A stretch of DNA of 64,000 nucleotides from Methylocella tundrae. GTDB taxonomy: Bacteria > Pseudomonadota > Alphaproteobacteria > Rhizobiales > Beijerinckiaceae. The notes beneath the pieces were generated by a model. That model was not told the origin of the DNA. It did not search any database and saw nothing but the letters and a program-made list of their open reading frames with translations. The position numbers and the translations under genes were made by a program. Positions 1 through 12,420 of the stretch are shown here, in pieces; position 1 is the first letter of the stretch; every line of letters begins with the position of its first letter. The DNA is taken from NCBI RefSeq assembly GCF_038024855.1, contig NZ_CP139089.1:744001-808000 (forward strand), written 5' to 3'.

Positions 1-485
1 TTGCGCTCGGCCTCCTCGATCTGCTCGCGCGGCGAAGCGGCGACGGGCGCGTCATAGGCCGCGTTGACGATGTCCTCGCCAATCAGGATGAGATCGCGGC
101 GGATCGCCAGATCATGGATCGTGCGCCCGTAATCCTCTGCGTTGATGACCGTTGTCGCCTCGGCGGCGAGGCGTGCGAGATATTGCGGCACGCTCATGCC
201 GCCAAGATCATGGTCGCCGAGGAAGGTTTTGAGCGTTATCGGCGAGGCGAGCTTGCCGGCCCGGATCAATTGCCCCGCGACGTCGAAAATGCGCCTGTGC
301 ACATCCTCGGAAAAATGCGCGGGCTTCAGAAAGTCGGAGACGCGATCGAAGGCGTCATTATTGACGAGGATCGCGCCGAGCAACGCCTGCTCGGCCTCGA
401 GATTATGCGGGGCGAGCCGGTAGCCCGGCGCCTCGGCGCCCTGCCGCGCGCCGGACTTGCTGATCAGATTGTCGATGGCTGACAT
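1..485 (-). CDS. dnaB: Replicative DNA helicase DnaB, N-terminal part
   Basis: The reverse strand reads open from an ATG at 485 to the window edge, giving about 161 residues. The product matches the DnaB N-terminal domain: PHNLEAEQALLGAILVNND near residue 27, then AHFSEDVHRRIF and a linker ending with EQIEEAER. In the family this domain forms the hexamer collar and contacts primase, while the C-terminal RecA-like ATPase unwinds DNA at the replication fork. Only the N-terminal domain and the start of the linker are inside the window. The gene is truncated by the window edge, not by mutation. No close partner lies downstream in view. Confidence 0.93.
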   Translation of the reverse strand, partial: MSAIDNLISKSGARQGAEAPGYRLAPHNLEAEQALLGAILVNNDAFDRVSDFLKPAHFSEDVHRRIFDVAGQLIRAGKLASPITLKTFLGDHDLGGMSVPQYLARLAAEATTVINAEDYGRTIHDLAIRRDLILIGEDIVNAAYDAPVAASPREQIEEAER

Positions 486-837
486 TCAGTCTTTCTTGCG
501 AATCACTTCAAAGCCTTCACCATGCGGCTGGCCTACTTGCATGCCACGCATATTGGCCCGGCGCAAAAAACAACTCGATTCGCGCCCGCTATCCACATCG
601 TCTGCGGGCGATGTGGAAGATGTTGTGGACGCTCCAGAGCATATTCCGATCAGATCGGTTCGACCTGATCGACAAGAATATGCTCAAGCTTTTGAATCTG
701 GAGCGATTTCTGATCGATCGAATGACTCCATTCGATCGAAAAGCGCGCCAGGCGTCGGCTGACGCCGCCCATCCAAACAACGGCTTTTTAGCGGCGCCGA
801 CGCTCGCCGGCGCCCGTCTTCACTGCCGCAGGCTCGC
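486..837. other. Intergenic stretch with a palindromic repeat
   Basis: No credible gene is seen between dnaB and the small secreted peptide. Short open frames here lack ribosome binding sites and recognisable sequence. The stretch contains a long palindrome at 637-685, listed separately, and several further GATC/CGATCG-rich half-palindromes up to about 735. Confidence 0.6.
637..685. repeat. 49-bp intergenic palindrome
   Basis: The outer arms GAGCATATTC (637-646) and GAATATGCTC (676-685) are perfect inverted copies. Inner arms CGATCAG (647-653) and CTGATCG (665-671) extend the stem around a short loop. Elements of this shape, with GAGCAT...ATGCTC ends and a GATC-rich core, are common dispersed intergenic repeats in Hyphomicrobiales genomes. 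That family statement is from memory. It could act as a transcript-end hairpin for dnaB or simply be a repeat copy. Confidence 0.7.
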
Positions 838-1068
838 CTACCATTCCTCATCCTGTTTGCCGCCGGGACATTCCTTCCTTTCGAGGCATTGGCATCGTCC
901 AGTGCCTTGCTGGCAATTGGGTTTGCGGTTTGTCCCGCATGTATAGCTCGCGCCATCTTGACCGGTGTAGGGGCCTCCGCAAGCTCCTTCGGAATATCCG
1001 AAGTCGGCGGCCGCAAGAAAAGCAAGGCCTAGAAATCCATAGGCGACAGGGATGAAAACTCTAAGCAT
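838..1068 (-). CDS. Small secreted cysteine-rich protein, unknown function
   Basis: This encodes 76 residues from an ATG at 1068. An upstream in-frame start would only add a low-complexity extension. Residues 1-23 look like a signal peptide (MLRVFIPVAYGFLGLAFLAA). The mature part is about 53 residues with six cysteines, one near its start and five in its second half, and an acidic-lysine tail ending QDEEW. I do not recognise a family. Six cysteines in so short an exported peptide suggest disulfide bonding in the periplasm or outside the cell. It stands alone between dnaB and hemB, on the same strand as both. Confidence 0.55.
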   Translation of the reverse strand: MLRVFIPVAYGFLGLAFLAAADFGYSEGACGGPYTGQDGASYTCGTNRKPNCQQGTGRCQCLERKECPGGKQDEEW

Positions 1069-1195
1069 CGTCTCGGCGACCCGCGGGTTGCATGAAATTC
1101 CAAAAAAGCTGAATGGGGGAGCCCTTCCGCCGACGCGGGCCTCGCCTCCGGCGCTCCTCATCATGAGGGCTTTCGGGCGGCGGCCAAGAGTTGCC

Positions 1196-3414
<2,219 letters not shown>

Positions 3415-3423
3415 TTTCGCGCC

Positions 3424-3750
3424 CTAGATCATCTCCTCAGGGGGAGCGAGGAGATGCCGCGCCCTGAGGACCGCGGCGGGATCGCGGCCCGCATTGGCCG
3501 CGAAGGCCAGCAACAACGCCTCATTGGACGCCAGAAAATCGAGAACGCCGACAAAAAATCCAGGTTCGGCGGCGGCGGCGCGAAGATTGCCAATTTCGAG
3601 CCCCGAGAGGCTCATGAAACGTTCGAGCGCCGCCGGATCGGCCGCGATATAGCCCAAAACCTCAATGGCGAGCGCCTCGGCGCTCTCCTTGGCGGCTTCC
3701 CGCGGACCGGCGGCCTTGCCGGGATTCGACCGATTACCGCCATTTTGCAT
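3424..3750 (-). CDS. DUF3572 family protein
   Basis: This 108-residue small helical protein has the core [36 protein letters not shown] and an ending [24 protein letters not shown] recognise this as the DUF3572 family, which is restricted to alphaproteobacteria and often lies beside divK. No catalytic motif is visible. It is divergent from divK, with about 110 bp between them, and its stop is 10 nt from the stop of the upstream GST gene. Function is unknown. The positional link to the cell-cycle regulators is suggestive only. Confidence 0.8.
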   Translation of the reverse strand: MQNGGNRSNPGKAAGPREAAKESAEALAIEVLGYIAADPAALERFMSLSGLEIGNLRAAAAEPGFFVGVLDFLASNEALLLAFAANAGRDPAAVLRARHLLAPPEEMI

Positions 3751-3860
3751 ATTGGCGATTTCCCTTTCGTCAATTTCTATCCGTTAAGCCTTGCAGTTAT
3801 GATCGGATGGCTCGAAAGCCAGGGCGGTCCGCCCTCTGCAAGGGTGGAAGTGGGTCTTCG

Positions 3861-4232
3861 ATGGAAAAAACTATCCTGATCGTAGAAGATAATGAGCTGA
3901 ACATGAAGCTGTTCAACGACCTCCTTGAAGCGCACGGCTACCGCACGGTGCAAACGCGCAGCGGCGTCGAGGCCGTCGGACTCGCCCGCCAGCATATGCC
4001 GGACCTGATCTTGATGGATATCCAGCTGCCGGAGGTTTCGGGGTTGGAGGTCACGCGCCGGCTGAAGGAGGATGAGGGATTGCGCCATATTCCGGTCATC
4101 GCCATCACCGCTTTCGCGATGAAGGGGGACGAGGACAAGATCCGGCAGGGCGGATGCGAAGCCTATCTCTCAAAGCCGATCTCGATCGTCAAATTTCTCG
4201 AAACCGTGCGCAGTTACCTGCACGAACAATAA
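3861..4232 (+). CDS. divK: Single-domain response regulator DivK
   Basis: This encodes 123 residues forming one receiver domain and nothing else. The acidic pocket (VEDN near residue 9), the phosphoacceptor D53 ([13 protein letters not shown]), the switch threonine ([10 protein letters not shown]) and the conserved lysine (LSKPIS) are all present. In Caulobacter and relatives DivK is phosphorylated at D53 by DivJ, dephosphorylated by PleC, and controls DivL-CckA to time CtrA activity at the cell poles. The start at 3861 follows GGAAGTGGG and removes an implausible 18-residue leader. It is immediately followed by pleD, the classic pairing. Confidence 0.94.
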   Translation: MEKTILIVEDNELNMKLFNDLLEAHGYRTVQTRSGVEAVGLARQHMPDLILMDIQLPEVSGLEVTRRLKEDEGLRHIPVIAITAFAMKGDEDKIRQGGCEAYLSKPISIVKFLETVRSYLHEQ

Positions 4233-4294
4233 TTGTCGCGCCGTTGCTTGCGGCGCCCCCGCCTTTGCCGGCCGCATGCTCGAAGGGGAGCCAT

Positions 4295-5710
4295 ATGACC
4301 GCACGCGTATTGGTCGTCGACGATATTCTCCCCAATCTCAAGCTGCTCGAGGCGCGGCTCACGGCCGAATATTTCGACGTCGTGACCTGCACAAACGGCC
4401 CGGAGGCGCTTTCGGTCTGCTCCAAGGGAGATTGCGATATCGTTCTGCTCGACGTCATGATGCCGGGAATGAATGGATTTGAGGTCTGCCGCCGCCTCAA
4501 GGCTGATCCGGCAACGGCGCACATTCCGGTTGTCATGGTGACGGCTCTCGATCAGACTTCCGACCGGCTGACAGGCCTTGAGGCCGGCGCGGACGACTTT
4601 CTGACCAAGCCGATCGACGAGATCGCGCTTCTCGCGCGCGTGCGCTCGCTCGCCCGTCTGAGGCTCGCTCTCGACGAATTGCGCACCCGCGCGATGCGCG
4701 CGGCGCAACTTGGAATTAACAATCCGCTCGCCTCTGTGATGAACGAGAATGGCTCCGGGGGGCGCATTCTTGTCGTCGACGACCGCCGTTCGTCGAGCGA
4801 GACGGTCACGGGCGCACTGCGCGCTCTGCACGACGTCGAACTCGAGCCGGACGCGCTGGAGGCGCTCGTCGAAGGCGCCGCTGGGCGCTATGATCTCTTT
4901 ATCGTCAGCCTCAGCCTCAACGCCTATGACGGGCTCCGGCTCTGCAGCCAGATTCGCTCAGTCGAGGCGACCCGGCATATCCCGATTCTAGCTATCGCCG
5001 AACCGGAGGACCGCGCCAAAATCCTGCGCTGTCTCGACCTTGGCGTGAATGATTATCTGCTGCGCCCGATCGACCGCAACGAGCTCATCGCCCGCGTGCG
5101 CACCCAGCTGCGCCGCAAACGCTACGCGGACGGCTTGCGCCAGAATGTCGAGGCCTCGATCGAAATGGCGGTGGTCGACGCTCTGACGGGCCTTCACAAC
5201 CGGCGCTATCTCGACGGCGCTCTCGCCGCTCTCCTTGAGGAAGCAAAGCGCAAGGCGAAGCCGCTTACCTTGATGATGTTCGACATCGATCACTTCAAGA
5301 CCGTGAATGACGTGCATGGACACGAGGCCGGCGACCAACTCCTGCAAAATTTGGCCGCGCGGATCAAGGGTTTGATCCGCAGCGCCGATCTTTTCTGCCG
5401 GCTCAGCGGCGATGAGTTCGTCATATTGATGCCTGAGACGCGTCTCGACGTCGCAGCCAGGGTCGCCGAGCGTGTGCGCGCCGGCGTCGAAAGCCAAGGG
5501 ATTCCAGTCGAAGCCAGGGAGCGGCCCCTTTCGGTGACGATTTCCATCGGCTTGGCGGAGAGCGCCCAGGACGCGGCGGATTTGTTGCGCCGCGCGGACA
5601 AAGCGCTTTACCGATCAAAACAGTCGGGCCGCAACCGTGTCTTCATCGATGCGGCGGCGCCGGTGCGCCTAGAACGGATGACGGGTCTTCGCGTCGTCCG
5701 TTCGTCATGA
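4295..5710 (+). CDS. pleD: Response regulator PleD, diguanylate cyclase
   Basis: This encodes 471 residues arranged REC-REC-GGDEF. The first receiver has D53 in LLDVMMPGMNGFEVC. The second receiver carries serine where the phosphoacceptor would be (DLFIVSLSL), as expected for the adaptor domain. The cyclase domain has an SGDEF active site instead of GGDEF/GGEEF, and an allosteric inhibition site RSAD five residues before it. PleD makes cyclic-di-GMP on phosphorylation and drives the swarmer-to-stalked type of transition. The start at 4295 follows AAGGGGAG. It lies 62 nt after divK and is probably co-transcribed. The rpmG gene that often follows pleD in relatives is absent here. Confidence 0.95.
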   Translation: MTARVLVVDDILPNLKLLEARLTAEYFDVVTCTNGPEALSVCSKGDCDIVLLDVMMPGMNGFEVCRRLKADPATAHIPVVMVTALDQTSDRLTGLEAGADDFLTKPIDEIALLARVRSLARLRLALDELRTRAMRAAQLGINNPLASVMNENGSGGRILVVDDRRSSSETVTGALRALHDVELEPDALEALVEGAAGRYDLFIVSLSLNAYDGLRLCSQIRSVEATRHIPILAIAEPEDRAKILRCLDLGVNDYLLRPIDRNELIARVRTQLRRKRYADGLRQNVEASIEMAVVDALTGLHNRRYLDGALAALLEEAKRKAKPLTLMMFDIDHFKTVNDVHGHEAGDQLLQNLAARIKGLIRSADLFCRLSGDEFVILMPETRLDVAARVAERVRAGVESQGIPVEARERPLSVTISIGLAESAQDAADLLRRADKALYRSKQSGRNRVFIDAAAPVRLERMTGLRVVRSS

Positions 5711-5904
5711 GCCGCGCCAGAATCGTCCCGTTAACGAAAGAGAGAAATCGGCCGCAACAAGTCGTTGCATTGAGTCGGCCCTGCGCGCTAACGTTCAGAC
5801 GCTGAGCTCGAGAAAATCGGGTGCGGCGCGGGAGGGGTTCCTGCAAGAAAATGTCCACCCGCGTCCCTGCGCATCACGCGCATTTGGCGACTTGACTGGA
5901 AGTT

Positions 5905-5951
5905 ACCCTACGGAGTGCTCAGGTCCGCCGCATCTCCTGGGTCCGTAGGGT
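5905..5951. repeat. Inverted repeat with 10-bp perfect arms
   Basis: ACCCTACGGA at 5905-5914 and TCCGTAGGGT at 5942-5951 are perfect inverted copies separated by 27 nt. It is followed almost at once by a second, larger stem (5954-6006). There is no T-run after either stem on the plus strand, so a simple intrinsic terminator is not obvious. Confidence 0.65.
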
Positions 5952-5953
5952 CG

Positions 5954-6006
5954 GCCGGCGCGCAAGTAGTAGGAGTGGCCTCCTCGAAACGCTACTTGCC
6001 GCCGGC
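5954..6006. repeat. Nested hairpin adjacent to the 5905 stem
   Basis: GCCGGC (5954-5959) pairs with GCCGGC (6001-6006), and GCAAGTAG (5962-5969) pairs with CTACTTGC (5992-5999). Inside the loop a third small stem AGGAG/CTCCT (5971-5975 with 5980-5984) forms. The layered pairing over about 50 nt is stronger than expected by chance even in GC-rich DNA. Function is unknown. Confidence 0.6.
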
Positions 6007-6215
6007 CACCTTCGCCGGCATTTTTGCGCGCGGCGGCGTTTCAGGTTCTGAGTTTGATAGGCCGAGCCCGGGTCCAGCGGCGGGACGGCAGGGGACTTCC
6101 GGCATCAGACATGCGTTGGGCCGAGCGGTCCGATGTTTCCCATCCGATTTTTTCAACGACGCCGAAGCTTCGCGGTCCAAACTGCCTCGGCGCCGGATGC
6201 TGATCGAACCTGCGG

Positions 6216-8294
6216 CTACACGACCACCAGCTCCGCCGCATTGGCGAAAGCGGCGCGCTCCTGGATGAAGGCGAAACGCGCCTCGGGCTTATTGCCCATC
6301 AGGCGCTCAACGGAATCCGACGTGCCCTCCCGATCCTCGGGCAGCACGACCACGCGTAGCAGACCGCGGCTCTTGGGATTCATCGTCGTCTCTTTAAGCT
6401 GCGCGGGAAGCATTTCCCCCAAGCCTTTGAAACGACTGACTTCTACCTTGCCGCGTCCAGTCAGTGTCCGGGCGATCAATTGATCCTTGTGGGCGTCGTC
6501 GCGCGCATAGACATGACGCGCGCCCTGAGTCAGGCGGTAAAGCGGGGGCACGGCCAGATAGAGATGGCCCCCTTCGATCAACTTCGGCGTCTGCCGGTAG
6601 AAGAAGGTAATCAGCAGCGAGGCGATATGCGCCCCATCGACGTCGGCGTCCGTCATGATGATGATCTTCTCGTAGCGTAGGTCCTCGTCCTTGTAATGGG
6701 CGCCGAGGCCGCATCCGAGCGCCTGGATCAGATCGCTCAATTGCTGATTGGCGGCCAATTTGTCGCGCGTGGCGCTGGCGACGTTCAAGATCTTGCCCCG
6801 CAAGGGCAGGACCGCCTGATTGGCCCGGTCGCGCGCCTGTTTGGCTGATCCTCCTGCTGAATCGCCTTCGACAATAAAGATTTCAGAGCCTTGCGCCGAG
6901 TTATTCGAGCAGTCTGCGAGCTTTCCCGGCAGCCGTAACTTGCGGCTCGCGGTTTTGCGCGCGACGTCCTTTTCCGCGCGGCGGCGTAAACGGTCTTCGG
7001 CGCGCTCGACGGTCCAGTCCAGCAGTTTGAGGGCGTGCGACGGCGCCGCGGCGAGCCAATGGTCGAAAGCGTCGCGGACCGCGGATTCGACAATGCGTGA
7101 GGCCTCCGTCGTCATCAGGCGGCCTTTGTTCTGGCCTTGAAACTCGGGCTCCCGAATGAAAACCGAGATGATCGCGGCGCAGGACGTCATAATGTCGTCG
7201 CTGATAATCGATGCCGCGCGCTTGCCCTGGCCGATCCGTTCGGCGTGATCCTTGAGGCCGCGCAGCAAAGCCGTGCGCAGCCCCGCTTCATGCGTGCCGC
7301 CGTCCGGGGTCGGAATCGTATTGCAATAGGAATGCACGAAGCCATCGTCGAGGCTGAGCCATGACAACGCCCATTCGAGCGATCCATGACCACCGGGCTT
7401 TTCGATCTTGCCCGTGAAAATCGGCTCGATAACGAGCTCCTTGCCTTCGATGTCCTGCGCGAGAAAGTCCTTGAGGCCGCCAGGGAAGTGAAAGACCGCC
7501 TCGGCCGGGACGTTCGTATTCGCATCGCGCCATTCTGGAGCGCAATGCCAGCGGATTTCGACGCCTCCGAACAAATAGGCTTTGGCTCGCGCCATTTTGA
7601 ACAGGCGGCCCGGCTTGAAATGGACGCCTTTGCCGAAAATCTGATCATCTGGCTTGAAGCGCACGCGCGTCCCGCGCCGGTTCGGCGCCTTGCCGACCTG
7701 CTCCAGCTTGCTCGTCGGAACGCCCCGCGCAAAACTTTGCCGGTAGAGCATCTGGCCTCGCGCGACTTCGACCTCGACCTGTTCGGAGAGCGCGTTGACG
7801 ACGGAGACGCCGACGCCATGCAGGCCGCCGGAGGTCTGATAGGCGCCAGAATCGAATTTCCCGCCCGCATGGAGCGTCGTCATGATGACTTCGAGCGCCG
7901 ATTTCTTCGGAAATTTCGGATGCGGGTCGATCGGGACGCCGCGGCCATTATCGGTGACGCTGAGGAAACCCGAGGCTTCATAATTGACGTCGATAAAAGA
8001 GGCGTGGCCAGCGACGGCCTCGTCCATGGCGTTATCGAGAACCTCCGCGAACAGATGGTGGAGCGCGGCTTCGTCCGTCCCGCCGATATACATGCCAGGG
8101 CGCCGGCGCACCGGCTCCAGCCCTTCCAGCACTTCGATGGAGGCGGCGGTGTAGCCGGACTCTCCTGGAGTCCCACGGCTCGGCTCCCGGGTGAGCGCCT
8201 CGGCTTTGGCGGCGGGCGCTACGCTTTTGGCCTCGCGCCGGGCGGGAGCCTGCTTGCGGGCCGCGCCGCCGAAAAGATCACCATGATTGGCCAT
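6216..8294 (-). CDS. parE: DNA topoisomerase IV subunit B
   Basis: This 692-residue protein is the ATPase subunit that works with ParC to decatenate chromosomes. It opens with [10 protein letters not shown] and a short alanine-proline-rich leader. The GHKL ATPase follows, with [20 protein letters not shown] and [16 protein letters not shown] transducer domain comes next, then the TOPRIM domain with [29 protein letters not shown] and [11 protein letters not shown]. The QTSGGLHG and EGDSAGGSA forms and the length favour ParE over GyrB. It is a single gene, convergent with pleD, with its start about 200 nt from the glnA stop. Confidence 0.95.
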   Translation of the reverse strand: MANHGDLFGGAARKQAPARREAKSVAPAAKAEALTREPSRGTPGESGYTAASIEVLEGLEPVRRRPGMYIGGTDEAALHHLFAEVLDNAMDEAVAGHASFIDVNYEASGFLSVTDNGRGVPIDPHPKFPKKSALEVIMTTLHAGGKFDSGAYQTSGGLHGVGVSVVNALSEQVEVEVARGQMLYRQSFARGVPTSKLEQVGKAPNRRGTRVRFKPDDQIFGKGVHFKPGRLFKMARAKAYLFGGVEIRWHCAPEWRDANTNVPAEAVFHFPGGLKDFLAQDIEGKELVIEPIFTGKIEKPGGHGSLEWALSWLSLDDGFVHSYCNTIPTPDGGTHEAGLRTALLRGLKDHAERIGQGKRAASIISDDIMTSCAAIISVFIREPEFQGQNKGRLMTTEASRIVESAVRDAFDHWLAAAPSHALKLLDWTVERAEDRLRRRAEKDVARKTASRKLRLPGKLADCSNNSAQGSEIFIVEGDSAGGSAKQARDRANQAVLPLRGKILNVASATRDKLAANQQLSDLIQALGCGLGAHYKDEDLRYEKIIIMTDADVDGAHIASLLITFFYRQTPKLIEGGHLYLAVPPLYRLTQGARHVYARDDAHKDQLIARTLTGRGKVEVSRFKGLGEMLPAQLKETTMNPKSRGLLRVVVLPEDREGTSDSVERLMGNKPEARFAFIQERAAFANAAELVVV

Positions 8295-8440
8295 GAATTC
8301 GTCTGTCCCTCAACGTTGGGGTCCTTATGACATGAACGCGGCGGAAAGGGAACGGAACAGAAACATATTTAAGGGGATAGCGCCGCGATGCGGGGTAAAA
8401 AACTTGTTCCGGCGGCGCCAGCGGGAGCGTCTGGCGGACG

Positions 8441-8465
8441 AAAAAGGGCGGCCTGAAGGCCGCCC
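8441..8465 (-). terminator. Rho-independent terminator of glnBA
   Basis: On the minus strand, 25 nt after the glnA stop, GGGCGGCC and GGCCGCCC form a perfect 8-bp stem with a TTCA loop (8446-8465). TTTTT follows (8445-8441). This is a textbook intrinsic terminator. Confidence 0.92.
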
Positions 8466-8489
8466 ATGCTTCGCCCCGGAGAGAGCTTT

Positions 8490-9902
8490 TCAGTAGGAAT
8501 AATACATGTCGAATTCGACCGGATGCGGCGTCATTTCGAAGCGCATCACGTCGATCATCTTCAGTTCGATATAGCTATCGATGAAGTCATCATCGAAGAC
8601 GCCGCCGGCCTTGAGGAAGGCGCGGTCCTTGTCGAGATTGGTGAGCGCGTCGCGCAGCGAGCCGCAGACGGTCGGGATCTTCTTCAATTCCTTCGGCGGC
8701 AGATCGTAAAGGTCCTTGTCCATCGCCGGGCCGGGATCGATCTTGTTGATGATGCCGTCGATGCCCGCCATGAGCATCGCGGCGAAGGCGAGATAGGGGT
8801 TTGCCATCGGGTCGGGGAAGCGCACCTCGACGCGTTTCGCTTTCGGGTTCGACGCCGTCGGAATGCGGCAGGAGGCCGAGCGATTGCGCGCCGAATAGGC
8901 GAGCAGGACGGGAGCCTCATAGCCGGGAACCAGACGCTTGTAGGAGTTGGTCGACGGGTTGGTGAAGGCGTTCAGGGCGCGGGCGTGCCGGATGATGCCG
9001 CCGATATACCAGAGGCATTCCTGGCTGAGGTCGGCGTATTTGTCGCCGGCGAACAGCGGCTTGCCAGCCTTCCAGATTGATTGATGAACATGCATTCCAG
9101 AGCCGTTGTCGCCGAAAATCGGCTTCGGCATGAAGGTCGCGGTCTTGCCGTAGCTCTGCGCGACCTGATGGATGCAATATTTATAGACTTGGAGATCATC
9201 CGCCATTTTGGTGAGCGGGCCGAACTTCAGTCCAAGTTCGTGCTGGGCGGAAGCGACTTCGTGGTGATGCTTTTCGACCTTGGCGCCCATCGAGGCCATG
9301 GCGGCGAGCATTTCGCCGCGCATGTCCTGCGAGGCGTCCTGCGGAGGCACCGGGAAATAGCCGCCTTTGGTGCGGATGCGGTGACCGAGGTTGCCGCCTT
9401 CATAGGGGGTGTCGGAGTTCGAGGGAAGTTCCGCCGAGTCGAGCACGAAACCCGTGTTGTAGGGGTCGGCGCGGAAGCGCACGTCGTCGAATACGAAGAA
9501 CTCGGCCTCAGGGCCGACATAGACTGCGTCGCCGATGCCGGAGGACGCGACGAAAGCCTCAGCCTTTTTGGCGATGCCGCGCGGATCGCGGCTATAGGGC
9601 TCGCCGCTGCCCGGCTCCAGAATGTCGCAAACGATGACCATCGTGGGCGCTGCGAAGAAGGGATCCATCACCGCGGTCGAGGGGTCGGGCATAAGCAGCA
9701 TGTCGGATTCGTTGATCGCTTTCCAGCCCGCGATCGAGGACCCGTCAAACATCGTCCCTTCCTCGAAGATCTCTTCATCGATGAGGGTGATGTCGAACGT
9801 CACATGCTGCCACTTGCCGCGCGGGTCCGTGAAGCGGAAATCGACGTATTTAACGTCATTGTCCTTGATTTCCTTAAGCACGTCTTTGGCGGTCTTCGTC
9901 AT
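8490..9902 (-). CDS. glnA: Glutamine synthetase type I
   Basis: This encodes 470 residues from the ATG at 9902, preceded by GAGAGG. The frame is open further upstream, but that part does not match the family. It catalyses ATP-dependent formation of glutamine from glutamate and ammonia. Visible motifs are [13 protein letters not shown], the ATP-binding [12 protein letters not shown], and [18 protein letters not shown]399 lies in [11 protein letters not shown], the tyrosine adenylylated by GlnE in this class. It lies downstream of glnB on the same strand with an 82-nt gap, the usual alphaproteobacterial glnBA operon, and is followed by a strong terminator. Confidence 0.97.
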   Translation of the reverse strand: MTKTAKDVLKEIKDNDVKYVDFRFTDPRGKWQHVTFDITLIDEEIFEEGTMFDGSSIAGWKAINESDMLLMPDPSTAVMDPFFAAPTMVIVCDILEPGSGEPYSRDPRGIAKKAEAFVASSGIGDAVYVGPEAEFFVFDDVRFRADPYNTGFVLDSAELPSNSDTPYEGGNLGHRIRTKGGYFPVPPQDASQDMRGEMLAAMASMGAKVEKHHHEVASAQHELGLKFGPLTKMADDLQVYKYCIHQVAQSYGKTATFMPKPIFGDNGSGMHVHQSIWKAGKPLFAGDKYADLSQECLWYIGGIIRHARALNAFTNPSTNSYKRLVPGYEAPVLLAYSARNRSASCRIPTASNPKAKRVEVRFPDPMANPYLAFAAMLMAGIDGIINKIDPGPAMDKDLYDLPPKELKKIPTVCGSLRDALTNLDKDRAFLKAGGVFDDDFIDSYIELKMIDVMRFEMTPHPVEFDMYYSY

Positions 9903-9984
9903 TTCAAAGCCTCTCGATCTGATTAGAAAGCGTATTGGATTTGCGAAGGCGCGGCGGCGCCGGGCCCCAAGCGAAAGCCGGACA

Positions 9985-10690
<706 letters not shown>

Positions 10691-10724
10691 AAAGGAAACC
10701 CGCTCCGAGAGGACACGGAGCGGG
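10691..10724 (-). terminator. Probable intrinsic terminator of the 10747 gene
   Basis: On the minus strand, 22 nt after the stop at 10747, CCCGCTCCG and CGGAGCGGG form a perfect 9-bp stem with an 8-nt loop (10699-10724). TTTCCTTT follows. The T-tract is imperfect but the stem is strong. Confidence 0.75.
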
Positions 10725-10746
10725 TCGTCGTCAAGAAGCGGCTTTA

Positions 10747-11136
10747 TTATTCGGCCGGCTCCAATACGTCGTGCTTCTGCGCGGGGGCTTCGGCTTTCGG
10801 AGCGACGTGCATGTCGACCAGCGTCACGCCAACGCCCGAGCCAAGAAGCTGCAACGAGATCTCTTTTCCGTTGCCGAATTTCACTCCATCCCGATATGCG
10901 CCGTGCTCAAGCCGGGCGAATACCACATGTTCAGCCGGCTGCACGCCGAGACGGGTCTGCAGGTCGCTCGAAATTCCTTCGAGGTTGAGGTGGGTGTCAT
11001 ATTGGACGCAGACGGCGGTCGTGCAGTCGCCTGGCGCGGCGAGGCCGATGCTTCCTGAAGGGAAGCGGGTTGTCACATATTTCTCGGACTCGCGAGCAGG
11101 CCGGGAGGCGTACATTTCAAGCGAATAGTCACACAT
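10747..11136 (-). CDS. Conserved hypothetical protein (MCDYSLE-type)
   Basis: This encodes 129 residues from an ATG at 11136 with AGGAG 8-12 nt upstream. The start MCDYSLEMYASRPA followed by TTRFPSGSIGLAAPGDCTTAVCV matches a conserved proteobacterial protein of unknown function that I have seen annotated only as hypothetical. There is no signal peptide or membrane segment. The mid part, ending GKEISLQLLGSGVGVTLVDMHV, reads as beta-rich. The start codon sits inside the 12-bp palindrome CACACATGTGTG. It is monocistronic, with its own terminator. Confidence 0.75.
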   Translation of the reverse strand: MCDYSLEMYASRPARESEKYVTTRFPSGSIGLAAPGDCTTAVCVQYDTHLNLEGISSDLQTRLGVQPAEHVVFARLEHGAYRDGVKFGNGKEISLQLLGSGVGVTLVDMHVAPKAEAPAQKHDVLEPAE

Positions 11137-11556
11137 GTGTGTCACTCCTAATGTCTCGAGATGCGGAATGTTCCCCTTCCACGCGGAGGCTCTCTCGCCA
11201 CGACTTTGCGGCGAGCTTAAGCATCGACTGTGAAGATGGCAGCCCCCCAAGAAGGGAGGGGAATGTGGAAGCCTCTCAGGGCCAGCTGGCTCGATCCTGA
11301 AAAACGCTGGCGCGTGCCTGCGCGGATCGATGCCACATCCGGCGGTCGCCGGACGCTCCACTTACGCTGCGAACGCTGTAAACCCCTCAAGGTTTCAGAC
11401 TCATCGCGCTTAAACTGATGGTAGCTCAGTGTTTTGTGGCGTCAAGCCCTTTTGGCTGAGCGTCCAGCGATTTCCCTTCGCTCGTCAAGTTCGCGGCAAG
11501 CTTATGAGTTTCGACGAAGCCGCCCGGCGCGTTTCCGCGTCGGGGAGCAAAAAGCT
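11137..11556. other. Intergenic region, nothing recognised
   Basis: About 420 nt upstream of the 10747 gene and downstream of sseA. I see no gene, tRNA or strong repeat. It must contain the promoter of the 10747 gene. Confidence 0.5.
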
Positions 11557-12420
11557 TTAGGGCGCCGCTTTCCCGGTGGCGACGGGCAGATCGGGGCTGC
11601 CGCCCCATTCGCTCCAGGACCCGTCGTAGAGACGAATGTCTTTCTTGCCGATCGTTTCGAGAGCGAGCAAGAGGATTGAGGCCGTCACTCCTGAGCCGCA
11701 GGTCGTGATGACCGGCCGGGCGAGGTCGACGCCGGCTTGAGTGAAGGCGGCTTCGACCGTCTCCGGCGCCTTGATCCGCCCCTCCGCGGCGACAAGGCTC
11801 CAGGGCACGTTGCTGCTCTTCGGAATATGTCCGGAGCGTAATCCCGGACGAGGCTCGGGCGCTTCGCCTGTAAAGCGCGCCGCGCTGCGGGCGTCGACGA
11901 TCTGCGCCGACCCTGTTTCGCTCGCGCTGAGGACATCTTTCGCGGCGGCGACTGCTGAAGCATCAAATTTCGGCGTGAAGACGCGCGGGGCGGGTTCAGG
12001 CCAGCCGGATTGAAGCGGACGCCCTTCGTCTCGCCACTGCTGAAAACCGCCTTCCAGAATCTTCACATTCTTTGCGCCATAGAGGCGCAGCGTCCACCAG
12101 ACACGCGCTGCGCCGACGAGGCTCGAGCTGTCATAAACGACGAAACGCATGCCGTCGCCAAGGCCGAGCTTGCCAGCCGCTTCGGCGAAGTCCTTTGGCG
12201 AGGGCAGCATATGGGGAAGGCTGGTCGAATGGTCGGCGATGGCGTCGATGTCGAAAAACACGGCGCCGGGGATATGGCTTGCGCGAAACTCTTCCTTCGC
12301 GTCGCGATTTTCAGCCGGCATGAAGAAGCTGCCGTCGATGATCGCGAGATCCGGCGCGTCGAGATGCTCGGCCAGCCAGCTGGCCGATACGAAGAATGCC
12401 GATGAGGAGCCCGCAGTCAT
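11557..12420 (-). CDS. sseA: 3-mercaptopyruvate sulfurtransferase
   Basis: This 287-residue protein has two rhodanese domains. The first (residues about 10-140) has ASHIPGAVFFDID and WWTLRLYGAKNVKILEGG. The second holds the active-site loop CGSGVT with C241. In this family CG[ST]GVT marks 3-mercaptopyruvate sulfurtransferases, whereas thiosulfate sulfurtransferases have CRKGVT. The enzyme moves sulfur from 3-mercaptopyruvate to acceptors such as thioredoxin or cyanide. The start at 12420 follows AAAGGCGG. The open frame extends upstream into unrelated sequence. Monocistronic as far as can be seen. Confidence 0.9.
   Translation of the reverse strand: MTAGSSSAFFVSASWLAEHLDAPDLAIIDGSFFMPAENRDAKEEFRASHIPGAVFFDIDAIADHSTSLPHMLPSPKDFAEAAGKLGLGDGMRFVVYDSSSLVGAARVWWTLRLYGAKNVKILEGGFQQWRDEGRPLQSGWPEPAPRVFTPKFDASAVAAAKDVLSASETGSAQIVDARSAARFTGEAPEPRPGLRSGHIPKSSNVPWSLVAAEGRIKAPETVEAAFTQAGVDLARPVITTCGSGVTASILLLALETIGKKDIRLYDGSWSEWGGSPDLPVATGKAAP

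Larger units (their letters stand above)
5711..6215. other. Intergenic region after pleD, two hairpins, no credible gene
   Basis: This is the convergent gap between pleD (+) and parE (-). Short open frames occur on both strands but none has a ribosome binding site or familiar sequence. The stretch holds two consecutive strong inverted repeats at 5905-5951 and 5954-6006, listed separately. It could hold a structured non-coding RNA or decayed sequence. Confidence 0.6.

Noticed and set aside
5915..6268. A 117-residue plus-strand frame after pleD
   Set aside because: No ribosome binding site, low-complexity composition, and it runs into the 3' end of parE.
7386..8330. A 314-residue plus-strand frame opposite parE
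   Set aside because: Shadow of parE with arginine-rich composition and no ribosome binding site.
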